Positions 34,798-44,263 are shown, counted from the stretch's first letter. The stretch is 64,000 bases of DNA from Flavobacteriales bacterium UBA5081 (GCA_002415785.1 DIAJ01000033.1:3090-67089); one strand, 5' to 3'. Made by a program: numbers and translations. The notes: generated by a model not told the origin, from the sequence alone.

Positions 34798-35955
34798 TTA
34801 AACTTTAAAGATTTCATTTATAGCGGCCATCTTTCTCAAAAGAGGACTACAACGGTAACGCTCTTCATGATACTCATTAAACAAACTATCAAGCTCAGTT
34901 ACACACCTTTCAATTCCAATCTCATTTGCCCAAGCAAGCAACCCTTTTGGATAATTTACACCATTCGTCATGGCTAAATCAATATCTTTTGCAGAAGCAA
35001 TATTCATGTGTAAAGTGTCTGCTGCTTCATTAATTAACATCACTAAAACACGATTAAAAACCATTTTGGTCAATGCTTCATCTTGCTTTGGTTTCGGATT
35101 ACTAGCTCCTTCCGCATAGTTGTAATATCCTCTGCCCGACTTTCTGCCTAAATATCCGGCTTCCGATAAACGTTTCTGAGTAAATGCAGGCTTATACCGT
35201 GCATCGTAATAAAAGGCCTTAAAAACAGTTTCTGTTACCGTATAGTTAACATCATTTCCGATAAAGTCCATTAACTCAAAAGGCCCCATTCTAAAGCCTC
35301 CTATTTCTTTCATTGTCCAATCAATGGTGGCAACATCTGCTATTCCTTCTTCTAAAATTCTTAGCGCCTCCCCGTAAAAAGGTCGTGCTACTTTGTTAAC
35401 GATAAATCCGGGTGTATCTTTTGCTTGAACAACAACTTTCCCCCAACTTTCTATGGTCTCCTTAGTTTTCTTTAAAACGGACTCTTCTGTTTGTATCGCC
35501 GGAACCACTTCTACCAACTTCATTAGTGGAGCAGGATTGAAAAAATGAATACCAATAAAGCGCTCCGGCTTTTTTAAGCTAGCAGCTAAAGAAGCAATCG
35601 ACAATGAAGAGGTATTTGATGCGATAATGCAATTTTCAGACACAATTACTTCTAATTCAGTAAATACATTACGCTTTACTTCCGGGTTTTCAACAATGGC
35701 TTCAATCACCAAATCACAGCTCTCAAAAGACTGCAGTTGATTGCTATAAGAAATATTATTTTGTATTTCTTCCGCTCGATTAGTGCCAAACTTCCCCTTC
35801 TCTACTAGTCTGTTCATTACTTTCTCTAAAGCAGTCTTGCTCTTATTTAAAGCCTCCTGCTTTACATCATAAACAATTACTTTACAGTTTGCAGTAGATG
35901 CTACTTGAGCAATTCCACTTCCCATTGTTCCACTTCCGATAACTCCTACTTTCAT
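34798..35955 (-). CDS. 3-hydroxyacyl-CoA dehydrogenase (PaaH/3-hydroxybutyryl-CoA type)
   Basis: A 385-residue NAD-dependent enzyme that oxidises 3-hydroxyacyl-CoA to 3-ketoacyl-CoA. The N-terminal Rossmann motif is VIGSGTMGSGIAQVAS; the catalytic His lies in FIGIHFFNPAPLMKLVEVVP, with the Glu/Asn partners in PGFIVNKVARPF. Two C-terminal 3HCDH helical domains follow, the longer form seen in PaaH. With the PaaI-like thioesterase it fits phenylacetate or aromatic acid breakdown or general beta-oxidation, but no paaABCDE, paaG, paaJ or paaK lies in the window. Confidence 0.92.
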   Translation of the reverse strand: MKVGVIGSGTMGSGIAQVASTANCKVIVYDVKQEALNKSKTALEKVMNRLVEKGKFGTNRAEEIQNNISYSNQLQSFESCDLVIEAIVENPEVKRNVFTELEVIVSENCIIASNTSSLSIASLAASLKKPERFIGIHFFNPAPLMKLVEVVPAIQTEESVLKKTKETIESWGKVVVQAKDTPGFIVNKVARPFYGEALRILEEGIADVATIDWTMKEIGGFRMGPFELMDFIGNDVNYTVTETVFKAFYYDARYKPAFTQKRLSEAGYLGRKSGRGYYNYAEGASNPKPKQDEALTKMVFNRVLVMLINEAADTLHMNIASAKDIDLAMTNGVNYPKGLLAWANEIGIERCVTELDSLFNEYHEERYRCSPLLRKMAAINEIFKV

Positions 35956-36047
35956 TTAATTTGTTTTTTTGGATTGCTAAAATACGCTCAATCTCACTGT
36001 CGACAAAGAAATCATTTAAAAAGTTATCCTTTACAATTAAATTTTAA

Positions 36048-36081
36048 ACTAAAAAATTAGTTTATTAACTAAACTTTTAGT
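36048..36081. promoter_or_regulatory. Two tandem palindromes upstream of blaI
   Basis: Two 14-base sites of the form ACTAA-N4-TTAGT lie at 36048-36061 (spacer AAAA) and 36068-36081 (spacer ACTT). Their spacing is exactly 20 bases, about two helical turns, so dimers would bind the same DNA face. They end just before the -7 box at 36082. They are likely operators for the BlaI-type repressor encoded downstream. Confidence 0.6.
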
Positions 36082-36091
36082 TACATTTGTA
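36082..36091 (+). promoter_or_regulatory. blaI promoter -7 box overlapping a TACA-N2-TGTA site
   Basis: TACATTTG (36082-36089) fits TAnnTTTG, and the same bases form the palindrome TACATTTGTA (36082-36091), which resembles the TACA/TGTA core of known BlaI/MecI operators. The blaI ATG is at 36116. Confidence 0.5.
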
Positions 36092-36115
36092 GTATTAGAT
36101 TTTAAAATCAAAATA

Positions 36116-36469
36116 ATGAAAGAGCTAACTAAAGCAGAAGAAGAAGTAATGCAAAAGCTTTGGCAATTGAAAAAGGCTTTTGTCAAGGAAATTTTAGAAG
36201 AGTTTAGTGAACCCAAACCGGCATATAACACAATTTCAACCATAGTAAGAATATTAGAGAAAAAAGGGTTTGTCGATTTTACAGCGTATGGAAAGAGCCA
36301 TCAATACTATCCTATAGTCTCCAAAGAAGAATACAAAACCAAAATATCAAAAAATCTCATCGCCAACTACTTTGAAGGCTCAATTGAAAAAATGGTTTCC
36401 TTTTTTGCCCAAAAAGAAGAGATTGATGTAAAGGAATTGGACGAAATTTTAAAATCACTTAAAAAGTAA
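36116..36469 (+). CDS. BlaI/MecI-family repressor
   Basis: A 117-residue winged-helix repressor. The helix-turn-helix is ELTKAEEEVMQKLWQLKKAF and the recognition part is AYNTISTIVRILEKKGFVDF; the C-terminal half is the dimerisation region that the partner protease normally cleaves or releases. It is encoded 3 bases before a BlaR1-type membrane peptidase. In Bacteroidota such pairs control many targets besides beta-lactamases, so resistance should not be assumed. The upstream region holds two tandem palindromes and a promoter, consistent with autoregulation. Confidence 0.92.
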   Translation: MKELTKAEEEVMQKLWQLKKAFVKEILEEFSEPKPAYNTISTIVRILEKKGFVDFTAYGKSHQYYPIVSKEEYKTKISKNLIANYFEGSIEKMVSFFAQKEEIDVKELDEILKSLKK

Positions 36470-36472
36470 AGC

Positions 36473-37708
36473 ATGGAAAGCTTCATCAATTATAGTATTC
36501 TACTAAATTTATACCTTATCTTACTCTTGGCTTGTTACCAATGGGGTATCCGCCAAACAACAAATTTTCAATTAAGTCGGCTGTTTTTGTTAATTGGAGT
36601 TGGAATCTCAATATTCCTCCCTTTTATAAAGTTAACCCTTAACAGTGAGACACTAGCTCAAATACCTAGTTTTCAGCTGCAGGAAAGTTTTATTCAAGCT
36701 GGGACTGAATCTTCAACTTCTAGCGGAACCTCGATTGCTTCATGGTTAATAATGATGTATTTCATCGGGCTTAGTATTTCAGCTAGCCGTATAATCTATG
36801 GAATGTATCAAGTTTTCGAACTTAAAAGAAACTGTAAGAAAGTTGCAGAATATTATGAAATTCCCAATAGCAATGCTGCGTTTAGCTTTATGCGAAGCAT
36901 CTTTATTGGTGAGAACTTGACAGAAGAGCAAAAAGAAGTTGTACTCAAGCATGAGAAAATACATTTGAGTAAATTCCACTACATCGACCTTATTCTTGTG
37001 CAACTCTTGGAAGTTTTTCTTTTCTATAACCCATTCGCTTATCGCTTAAATTCTCTTTTCAAAGAGGTTCATGAATATGAAGCTGATTATTACAGCGCTG
37101 AGAAGCAAGAAAGTTACATCGCTCATTTATTGAGCAAGCATTTCGAAATTAAAGAATTTTCAATCGTTCATCAATTTAATTCAAACCATTTAAAATCTAG
37201 AATTATGAGAATCAAAAACCGAGAAAAACACCCTGCAAATCCTGCAGCTATCATCATGACCATTCTTTTGTTTGGTGGAGTCTTTTTGTTAAATCAAAAC
37301 ATTGTGGCACAGAATGAAAGTGATAATGCAACGTACAAAAATGTTTCTAATGCAAAAGAGAGTAATGAGGGAGTTGATCAAGAAGCTGAATATCCCGGAG
37401 GGCTTGATGCTTTTATAAAATACATTAGTGAAAACACCAAATATCCAAAATCTGAAAAAGAAAATGGAATTAGTGGAACTGTTTACCTCGAGTTTACCAT
37501 TTCCTCAAATGGAGATATAGAGTCCATTAATGTATTAAGGGGAATAAAAGACGGCGAAGCACTTGACCAAGAAGCTGTAAGAGTTCTAAAGTCTGTTCCT
37601 AAAAAGTGGAAACCTGCTATGAAAGACGGCAAAGCAGTAGCAGTAAAAATGACGATGCCACTCAGGTTTGAACTTCCTAAAAAAGAAGAAAAGAAGAAGG
37701 ATAATTAA
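36473..37708 (+). CDS. BlaR1-type M56 peptidase fused to a TonB C-terminal domain
   Basis: A 411-residue membrane protein. About three N-terminal helices (4-24, 37-53, 88-108) and the cytoplasmic zinc-peptidase site HEKIH (His160, Glu161, His164), with a downstream Glu in VHEYEADYYSA, mark the M56 domain. A fourth helix (about 258-275, AAIIMTILLFGGVFLLNQ) leads to a periplasmic TonB C-terminal domain (about 305-405, GTVYLEFTISSNGDIESINV, ALDQEAVRVLKS, VKMTMPLRFEL). The usual penicillin-binding sensor of BlaR1 is missing; the TonB domain takes its place. The signal sensed is unknown. A terminator follows. Confidence 0.92.
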   Translation: MESFINYSILLNLYLILLLACYQWGIRQTTNFQLSRLFLLIGVGISIFLPFIKLTLNSETLAQIPSFQLQESFIQAGTESSTSSGTSIASWLIMMYFIGLSISASRIIYGMYQVFELKRNCKKVAEYYEIPNSNAAFSFMRSIFIGENLTEEQKEVVLKHEKIHLSKFHYIDLILVQLLEVFLFYNPFAYRLNSLFKEVHEYEADYYSAEKQESYIAHLLSKHFEIKEFSIVHQFNSNHLKSRIMRIKNREKHPANPAAIIMTILLFGGVFLLNQNIVAQNESDNATYKNVSNAKESNEGVDQEAEYPGGLDAFIKYISENTKYPKSEKENGISGTVYLEFTISSNGDIESINVLRGIKDGEALDQEAVRVLKSVPKKWKPAMKDGKAVAVKMTMPLRFELPKKEEKKKDN

Positions 37709-37715
37709 TCAGAAA

Positions 37716-37741
37716 GGCGGGCAGTGCTCGCTTTTTTTTTG
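37716..37741 (+). terminator. Terminator after blaR1
   Basis: GCGGGC (37717-37722) pairs with GCTCGC (37726-37731), one G-U pair, three-base loop, followed by ten T residues. The convergent gene ends at 37745. Confidence 0.85.
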
Positions 37742-37744
37742 TTG

Positions 37745-38938
37745 CTACCGTATATCCAAGGTCAACTTAAACCTCAAAACTCTGCCATTTCCGGCATCTG
37801 CAACGTATAATATTCTACTTTTATAAGCAACAGCCATCGGTTGATTAAAATTAGTTGGTCCAACTCCGGTGCCGCCAAAGGAAGTTTTTATAAACTTGGT
37901 TTCCCCTGATGCCGGTGGTGGCTGAACACCTTCCAAGCCATTGGAAGTAAATTGATAAAGCGAATCTTTTGCTCGGTCAACTATAAAAATATAACCACTA
38001 CCATCACCGGCATATTCAACACCAACAGGCTCAGAAAACTTATAAGGCTCATTAATAAAACTACTTGCCTGTGAGGTATCATTGCTCCAGTCTGTTTTTG
38101 GAGTGTATGCGGTTCCGTCTACCGATTCCTGGCGAACAATGTACTGTACCTTAATTACACCGTTCGGATCTAAGGAAGAATAGATAAAGTCTCCTCTTTC
38201 ATCCACACTCAATTGCGGTGGCTTAGCCAAAGTAGATAAACCAAAAGGTTGTTTAAAGTAATCTCTAAAATTTCCTCCCCCCTGATCATTAACAATAATT
38301 GGTGTAATAAAATTATCGTCTTTGTCAAAAAGTAAAACAGCATCATCAGGCCCTCCCGGCTGATTCGGATTATTTCTAGGTCCACTTCTGGTGACATAAA
38401 AACTATTGTCGCTTAAAATTGAAATCCGATTAAACTCCACTTGTTCATCGGAATTTAATGCTGATGTTTTAAAGTAATATGGATGCACAATCTCATTGGT
38501 CACTTTTGCATAAGCTAAGCCGTAACCTTGAGGCTGACTTAAGTCTAATCGATAAATACAAGATCGTTCTGCAACTAAGTTATTTGAAGTATCCGTTTTA
38601 GTTCCAATTACTAACAAATCTAGGCTTCTATCTTGCGCCACTGCTTTTGCCCCTTGAACGGTGATTCTACTCAACTCTCTGCCTGATTCATCTAGTGCTA
38701 TTACCTGTTCAGTAGCCTGATCCACAACATAAATTAATTCATCAAATCCGGCAATAATATCGGATGGATAAGAGAACTGTGTTAAAATTGGCTGCACAGG
38801 CACATAAGCCACCTCTCTGTAGGTTTGCTCCGGCACTTCAATAAAGCTCAAATCGGTTTCCTCGCCAAGATAGCCTTCACAAGCAAAAAGCGATAGTGTA
38901 ATACTTATCCCAAGAATATATTTTAATTTATTCAGCAT
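37745..38938 (-). CDS. NHL-repeat beta-propeller lipoprotein
   Basis: A protein of 397 residues with a lipoprotein signal (MLNKLKYILGISITLSLFAC, lipobox Cys20). The mature part holds NHL/YWTD-type propeller blades: SYPSDIIAGFDELIYVVDQA, EPVGVEYAGDGSGYIFIVDR and FNQPMAVAYKSRILYVADAG. The ATG at 38938 is preferred to the in-frame GTG at 38947: it leaves one base after the stop of the previous gene, the same spacing used between the receptor and PorV-like genes. It is the last gene of the seven-gene surface cluster and may be the surface ligand-binding partner. Confidence 0.85.
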   Translation of the reverse strand: MLNKLKYILGISITLSLFACEGYLGEETDLSFIEVPEQTYREVAYVPVQPILTQFSYPSDIIAGFDELIYVVDQATEQVIALDESGRELSRITVQGAKAVAQDRSLDLLVIGTKTDTSNNLVAERSCIYRLDLSQPQGYGLAYAKVTNEIVHPYYFKTSALNSDEQVEFNRISILSDNSFYVTRSGPRNNPNQPGGPDDAVLLFDKDDNFITPIIVNDQGGGNFRDYFKQPFGLSTLAKPPQLSVDERGDFIYSSLDPNGVIKVQYIVRQESVDGTAYTPKTDWSNDTSQASSFINEPYKFSEPVGVEYAGDGSGYIFIVDRAKDSLYQFTSNGLEGVQPPPASGETKFIKTSFGGTGVGPTNFNQPMAVAYKSRILYVADAGNGRVLRFKLTLDIR

Positions 38939-38939
38939 A

Positions 38940-39956
38940 TTATTCACGACCCATTTTGTTTAATGTAAAAGAAAGTCCTACTGTATGAATTGTACCAAAA
39001 TACTCTGTAGGGTTAGCTGCATAGTTCAACTGAAGTGGATGCCCTCCTACTCTGTGTCTTAACCCAAAACCAAAGGTAGGAAACGGTTGTCCGTCGACAT
39101 TAACTTTATAACCTGCGCGCAAAAAGAGTAGTTTTAAATATTCATACTCCAAGCCCAAGCGGTAGTTCTCTGCATTGTCAGAAGGATGATTAAGCTGCAA
39201 ACTCACCAACAATGATTGGTTTTCTTTTTTCCATGGAATCATGGATGCGCCTAAACTAAAAACCGTTGGCACTGAATATTCCTCGGGTGAAACATTAGGG
39301 TTACGGTTAAAGTCTGCTTTTATTCCATCTCCATTCAGGGCCGAGTTACCTCCAAAGTTTTGAACCATTACGGCAAATTTCAAGTCTTTAAAGTCGGTGT
39401 AGTACAAAAAACTCACATCTGCTGCTACCGTCCCATTATTATAGTCATCTATTTGTTCGTGAATGTACTTCAAGCTAATTCCGGCAGAGAACATTTCAGA
39501 CAGCTTTTGAGCGTAAGTTCCGGATAGTGCAAAATTGGTCACGTAAAATTTCTCTCCTGTTCCTTCGGGCTGAAACTCTGTTCGTACATCCATGGCGCCT
39601 GAGTTTAGCATATTTAATGAAAAGCCGAAAGTTGAGAATCCACCTTTTGAAGGAAAAAGCGTTGATAAATAGGATTGCTGAATTCCGGCTCCTTGATTAA
39701 AAGATGAAATGCTTGCATTAAAGCCCTCTAGGTCGGTAGTTGCCGCAGGATTAGTAAAAGCAGAAAATCCATCACCACTAATGGCAACTGAAGCACCCGA
39801 CATTGCTGCAGAGCGTGGATTAACATCATTTTTTAAAAAAGTCAATGTGCTTATCCCCGAACGTTGTGCTCCAAAGTTGGGTATTAATTGAGCTTTCCCA
39901 ACAAAGCTGATAGAGCTAAAAAAGACAATGAAAAATATGTAAATTAAGTATTTCAT
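38940..39956 (-). CDS. PorV/PorQ-family outer membrane protein
   Basis: A 338-residue barrel protein with a signal peptide ending near GKAQ. Typical PorV/PorQ features are FLKNDVNPRSAAMSGASVAI and the following GFSAFTNPAATTDLEG, then repeated strands (for example YRLGLEYEYLKLLFLRAGYK and GFGLRHRVGGHPLQLNYA). PorV-type proteins act late in type IX secretion, carrying cargo to the attachment complex; other members have no known role. Here it lies one base after a TonB receptor in a cluster that also encodes T9SS cargo, so a cargo-specific role is possible but unproven. Confidence 0.85.
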   Translation of the reverse strand: MKYLIYIFFIVFFSSISFVGKAQLIPNFGAQRSGISTLTFLKNDVNPRSAAMSGASVAISGDGFSAFTNPAATTDLEGFNASISSFNQGAGIQQSYLSTLFPSKGGFSTFGFSLNMLNSGAMDVRTEFQPEGTGEKFYVTNFALSGTYAQKLSEMFSAGISLKYIHEQIDDYNNGTVAADVSFLYYTDFKDLKFAVMVQNFGGNSALNGDGIKADFNRNPNVSPEEYSVPTVFSLGASMIPWKKENQSLLVSLQLNHPSDNAENYRLGLEYEYLKLLFLRAGYKVNVDGQPFPTFGFGLRHRVGGHPLQLNYAANPTEYFGTIHTVGLSFTLNKMGRE

Positions 39957-39957
39957 C

Positions 39958-42789
39958 TTAAAACTTAAAAGTTACTCCGTATAAAATTTGTCTTGGTTGC
40001 AAGTACCTCGAAGGGTCGTTTGGTGGTACACCACCTTCTTGCGGACCTAAGTAGCGAGGGTCTCTCCACTCATTGGGAACATCGTCACCAGCTTCATAAG
40101 CTCTTCCCGTAATTGGATTGATGATAATTCCATTTTTCCAATTGAGCAAGTTTCTCACCTCAATACTTACTGTCAAGCCCTTGCTTTTGTCTTCATTAAA
40201 CCAAATGTTTTTGCTAAGCTTCAAGTCAGATCTAACCCAAGGATCAGAAACTTCTTGAAGGTATTGATCATCTAAACGAACAAAAAGTGGACGACCTAAA
40301 TCATTTGTACCATCTTGTTCATAAGGTGTATATCTAAATCCTGAAACGTAGTTCACAGACATAAATAATCTAAAGCCCGGAAGTGAGCGACCCAAGATTT
40401 TAAAGGTGCTATCGGTGTTCATAACAAAGCCCAATGTAACATCCCAAGGACGGTCAAATGCCAAGTATTGCTCAGAAGTTAGCTCAACTGCACCATTTTG
40501 CTCAATTTGCAAGCCCGACTCTCTAGCGGAATTCGATTTTCCTCGAGCCACTTGATAAGTTGCATTTAAAAAACCTCTATAGTATTTGGCAAAGCGAATA
40601 GAAAATCCTCCTTCCATACCAAATATTCTAGCATAGTCTTGATTGATAAACATTCGCTTACTCACAGGCCTTCCGGTTTGGTCTTCAACAATTACTCTTC
40701 GCTGAACAATGTAATCAAAGCGGTTATTATTGAATGCCGCTAATGTTAGACCGATATCTTTGGTTATTTGAGTCTTATAGCCTACTTCATAAGAAATATT
40801 CACCTCAGGATTAATATCCGGATTACCCAAATTAGATAAGAAAGAACGATCTTGATAGGTAGGGTCTAAGCCGGCATATACAAATCGCGGATGCGGCAAA
40901 CGCATAGAGTGACCGTAATTGAAGTAAAGTACATTGTTTTCAGTAACGGGAAATGAAACATTAATTTTTGGCAATAAACGAGCTTTAATTCTTCGACCAA
41001 AAAAGTCTGCCGTATTATTCATATAGTCTTCTCGCACTTGGTCGATAACCGGCGATTGAGGATTTGCCACTGCATCGTCGGCAAACTTACCAGGCGCCCA
41101 ATAATTAAACCGCAAACCTAGCGTTGCAATAATTCCACGATAGCGAATCTCATCACTAAACCATAGCCCTCCATTAAATGGATTTACTTTCCAAATATCG
41201 TTTGAAGAACCTATTGTTGTTGAGGGAGATGTTACAGAATCGTTGATTTGAATAGGAGCTCCAATCCATGGACTTGTTACATCCACCCACTGAAGTTCAT
41301 TGCTCTTGTGCTCAAAACCAAAACTCAGAATATTGTTTTGAGAATCAGAATATCGAGTAAACTTTGCTTTTAAGGTATACTCTCTTGCATAGTGATCGTG
41401 CCAAACCGGAGAAATACCCCCATTGTTTACTAAACCGGGACCGGGTAATACAAATCGCACCTCATCTTGAGGGTTAAAAATATCAATCGGGTCTGTTACA
41501 ATTGATTGCTCGTTATAAATTTGGTCAATTGTTTCATCCCTAAAGGGTCTACCATTTGCATCTGCTCTCAAATTAGTAAATAATCTACCTGCAGAAACGT
41601 TAAACCACCAATTGTCGTTAAGCACTTTTTTAAAGTTTAGTGCCGTTAAATTTGAATGGTGAGTATAAGTAGTGGCATTGTCTAAATTTAAGCTTCGCTC
41701 ATACTGAAAACCCGGCTGAAGTATGGCATCAAAGCCAACAATTTGTAGGGTTCTAGTATTTTGATTAATACTTAAACTGTGTTGGTTGGTGAGTGTAAGC
41801 TTTCCACCTTTTGGCAATTGATAAGATAACTTAATGGTGTTCGTAAAGTTATTATCTTGTCGCGGTGCCCAAAATTCAGGATTATTAGAAAAAAGAGAAC
41901 TTTTTAGCTGATCCGCTTCAGCACCAAAATAGGTATCCGTTAAGCGAGCTGTACCATTAATAAAAAACGTTAGCTTCTTACTTGTCCCCGGAACCGGCCC
42001 TCCTGCAGAAAGTTCAACAATATCTGTATTCCAGGCTGTACCTTCCCATTTATTAAAACCTAAATTATCTCTTTGCCAACTTCCTGTAAATTCGAGCTTA
42101 TCGCCCCCTTCTCGAATTGTTGTGTTTATTAAACCCGAAGAACCGTCACCATATTCAGCACCAACACCTCCGGTAACAATATTAAGCTCTCCAACAGAAC
42201 TGGAACTTACATTTACACCAAAACCGGTTCCGGCTAGTGGATCTTGTGCAGAGATTCCATCCACTAAATATTGTGTTTCATACACTCGCGCACCTCTAAT
42301 TTGAAGTCCATCCGGTGTTTTGTTAATACCAGCTTGCATAGAGGCGATTTCTTGAACATCTCTAACGTTCATCTCGGCAATTTCCTTGCGCGATAAACTC
42401 ACCTCCGACTTTGCCGACTCCAAGTTTACCATGCTTTTTTCACCGACAATTTCAACAGTTTCCAAGGCTTGTGAAGATGGCTTTAAAACAGCATCCAAAA
42501 TTTTAGTCTCTCCTGCTTTAATGGTAATTCCATTAAAGATTTTCTCAGTAAATCCGATATAGGTTATTTTAATGGAATAATCTCCAGGCTTTACATTTTC
42601 AATTTCATATTCTCCTACAAAATCAGCACTTACTCCTTTGTAAGTTCCCACAATAATTACGGTAGCACCAATTAGTGGTTCACCGGTAGATTCATCAGTA
42701 ATTTTCCCTTTTAGTGTGCCGGTTTCTTGAGCCATTGCAGATAAAGACAAGAAAAATGCAAGCCCTATGGTGAGTAATTTTTGCATCAA
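39958..42789 (-). CDS. TonB-dependent receptor of the surface cluster
   Basis: A 943-residue outer membrane receptor. A signal peptide (MMQKLLTIGLAFFLSLSAMA) is followed by a carboxypeptidase-regulatory domain (GTLKGKITDESTGEPLIGAT), a plug (MQAGINKTPDGLQIRGARVY, YLVDGISAQDPL, GVGAEYGDGSSGLINTTIR) and a large barrel ending ILYGVTFKF. It is a different subfamily from the receptor at 2702-5032. Its start overlaps the lipoprotein gene by four bases, so the two products are made together and probably form a receptor-lipoprotein pair in the way SusC and SusD do, although the lipoprotein is not SusD-like. Confidence 0.92.
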   Translation of the reverse strand: MMQKLLTIGLAFFLSLSAMAQETGTLKGKITDESTGEPLIGATVIIVGTYKGVSADFVGEYEIENVKPGDYSIKITYIGFTEKIFNGITIKAGETKILDAVLKPSSQALETVEIVGEKSMVNLESAKSEVSLSRKEIAEMNVRDVQEIASMQAGINKTPDGLQIRGARVYETQYLVDGISAQDPLAGTGFGVNVSSSSVGELNIVTGGVGAEYGDGSSGLINTTIREGGDKLEFTGSWQRDNLGFNKWEGTAWNTDIVELSAGGPVPGTSKKLTFFINGTARLTDTYFGAEADQLKSSLFSNNPEFWAPRQDNNFTNTIKLSYQLPKGGKLTLTNQHSLSINQNTRTLQIVGFDAILQPGFQYERSLNLDNATTYTHHSNLTALNFKKVLNDNWWFNVSAGRLFTNLRADANGRPFRDETIDQIYNEQSIVTDPIDIFNPQDEVRFVLPGPGLVNNGGISPVWHDHYAREYTLKAKFTRYSDSQNNILSFGFEHKSNELQWVDVTSPWIGAPIQINDSVTSPSTTIGSSNDIWKVNPFNGGLWFSDEIRYRGIIATLGLRFNYWAPGKFADDAVANPQSPVIDQVREDYMNNTADFFGRRIKARLLPKINVSFPVTENNVLYFNYGHSMRLPHPRFVYAGLDPTYQDRSFLSNLGNPDINPEVNISYEVGYKTQITKDIGLTLAAFNNNRFDYIVQRRVIVEDQTGRPVSKRMFINQDYARIFGMEGGFSIRFAKYYRGFLNATYQVARGKSNSARESGLQIEQNGAVELTSEQYLAFDRPWDVTLGFVMNTDSTFKILGRSLPGFRLFMSVNYVSGFRYTPYEQDGTNDLGRPLFVRLDDQYLQEVSDPWVRSDLKLSKNIWFNEDKSKGLTVSIEVRNLLNWKNGIIINPITGRAYEAGDDVPNEWRDPRYLGPQEGGVPPNDPSRYLQPRQILYGVTFKF

Positions 42790-44246
42790 TTAAATTCTAC
42801 GTTAAAAATTTGGTCGAATAAATCTTCTAGTTTGCTTTGATCTTTATTCATTTGCCAAAGTTGTATGTTAAAAAACACTTGATTAAGTTGCCCATTAAGT
42901 CTTCTTCCAGAAGCAATAATTTTAGTGTCGTTCCAAGGGTCAGAAAAGTTTCTATTAATATTAGCTTCATACAGTACTTCAGAGTCAACTGAGTCAATAT
43001 TATAAACACCAATATTTGTCAACAAAAATGAATTAGACTGTAAATCAGGGAAATTACTTAATGGTGAAACTAATGAGGAATCTTGCCTCAATACTGCGCT
43101 TAAAGTAGATGTAGATGATTTGGATTGCACAGGCAACACCCCCACAAATGCGTCTATATTAGAAGTGTACAAAAAAGTTGTTGAAATAAAGTACTTGCCA
43201 CCGGCATTTGCAAAGCTCTGTAATGAAGGAGCAGCAGACTCTAATAGCATAGCACTTAAATTAGTATATGGGTTTCGATAAGTAGATTCATTAGAGAAGA
43301 AAAATAATTTATCGTAATACGAAAGTTGAAGTTTAAAAGTAATGTTCCAAATTTTTGGTCGATATAAGCCATTATAAGCTAAAAAGTCAATTATATCATA
43401 ATCAACATTAATTTGATTAAAAATATTTTGGTAAAAAATAGATGGATTTACTGATGAGGCTTCAACTCCTCCTGCGATTAAAACATCATTCTTTTTTCCT
43501 TTTAAGAAAAATGTATTTGAGGTGTCTACAGCACTTTCAGTACCTGCTTGGTCGATTACTTTAATAAATAATTTATTCGTATCATTTAAAACCAAACCAT
43601 CTAATATTACAGAAGATGGGGATTCTTCTGTATCATAATAAACTTGAGCTTGAGTTGTATCATTAGCCAAAGGATCAATCGGTGCTATTGAAATTATATT
43701 TTTTGTCCGATTAATATTCTGCCAATCTCTGCCATTTAGGCTAATTAAAACTTCTGTAATTGTTTCTTGACCATCTAAATCTGTAGCTTTCCACTCTGTA
43801 GTAGCTACTAATATGGTAGTATCCGGAATGCTCAAGTCTTCATCAAAATTCACAACCGGAGGAGTATTTTTTATAGGTATTTTTAAATAATCGGGAGAAG
43901 GGTCGCGTAAGCCTTCATTGTCTATTGCTCTAACGTAAAGTTCAATATCAGCTGTATCTGTATTTCCCGAAAAACTAAATTGAAAAGTAGAATCTTGTGC
44001 CTGGGTGTAATTCCAGTTTTGTCCATCTTCCGAAAGTTCATAAGCAGTTACGTAGCCGTCTGGGTCTTTTCCGTACCAGCTTAAACGAACGATGCTGTTC
44101 AATCGATTATCGCCACTTAAGTTGATTTCCTCAATGGAAAAAGAAGTATTCGGTGCTTGATTGCCTTTGAGCTCTTCCTCTTCTCGGCAACTAAATAAAA
44201 AAAATCCTATCAGGATAGGAAAGAAATAAAAAACGAACTTTTTCAA
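42786..44246 (-). CDS. Lipoprotein with fibronectin-like and GATase-like domains
   Basis: A 486-residue lipoprotein. The start is a TTG at 44246: the signal MKKFVFYFFPILIGFFLFSC (lipobox Cys20) begins there and no ATG is available. Two Ig/fibronectin-like domains (about 30-240; LSWYGKDPDGYVTAYELSED, TEWKATDLDGQETITEVLIS) are followed by a domain that resembles the class I GATase/GldG-type fold (DVLIAGGVEASSVNPS, YYDKLFFFSNESTY, LQSFANAGGKYFIST) without a catalytic Cys. Function unknown. It overlaps the TonB receptor gene by four bases. A strong hairpin lies just upstream of it in the operon. Confidence 0.82.
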   Translation of the reverse strand: MKKFVFYFFPILIGFFLFSCREEEELKGNQAPNTSFSIEEINLSGDNRLNSIVRLSWYGKDPDGYVTAYELSEDGQNWNYTQAQDSTFQFSFSGNTDTADIELYVRAIDNEGLRDPSPDYLKIPIKNTPPVVNFDEDLSIPDTTILVATTEWKATDLDGQETITEVLISLNGRDWQNINRTKNIISIAPIDPLANDTTQAQVYYDTEESPSSVILDGLVLNDTNKLFIKVIDQAGTESAVDTSNTFFLKGKKNDVLIAGGVEASSVNPSIFYQNIFNQINVDYDIIDFLAYNGLYRPKIWNITFKLQLSYYDKLFFFSNESTYRNPYTNLSAMLLESAAPSLQSFANAGGKYFISTTFLYTSNIDAFVGVLPVQSKSSTSTLSAVLRQDSSLVSPLSNFPDLQSNSFLLTNIGVYNIDSVDSEVLYEANINRNFSDPWNDTKIIASGRRLNGQLNQVFFNIQLWQMNKDQSKLEDLFDQIFNVEFN

Positions 44247-44263
44247 AAGCTTAAAATAAATAA

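Noticed and set aside
34372..35955. A complete phenylacetate degradation operon
   Set aside because: Only the thioesterase and dehydrogenase are present; the ring-hydroxylating and ligase genes are not in the window.
36116..37708. A beta-lactam resistance locus
   Set aside because: No beta-lactamase or penicillin-binding protein gene lies near, and the sensor domain is replaced by a TonB domain.
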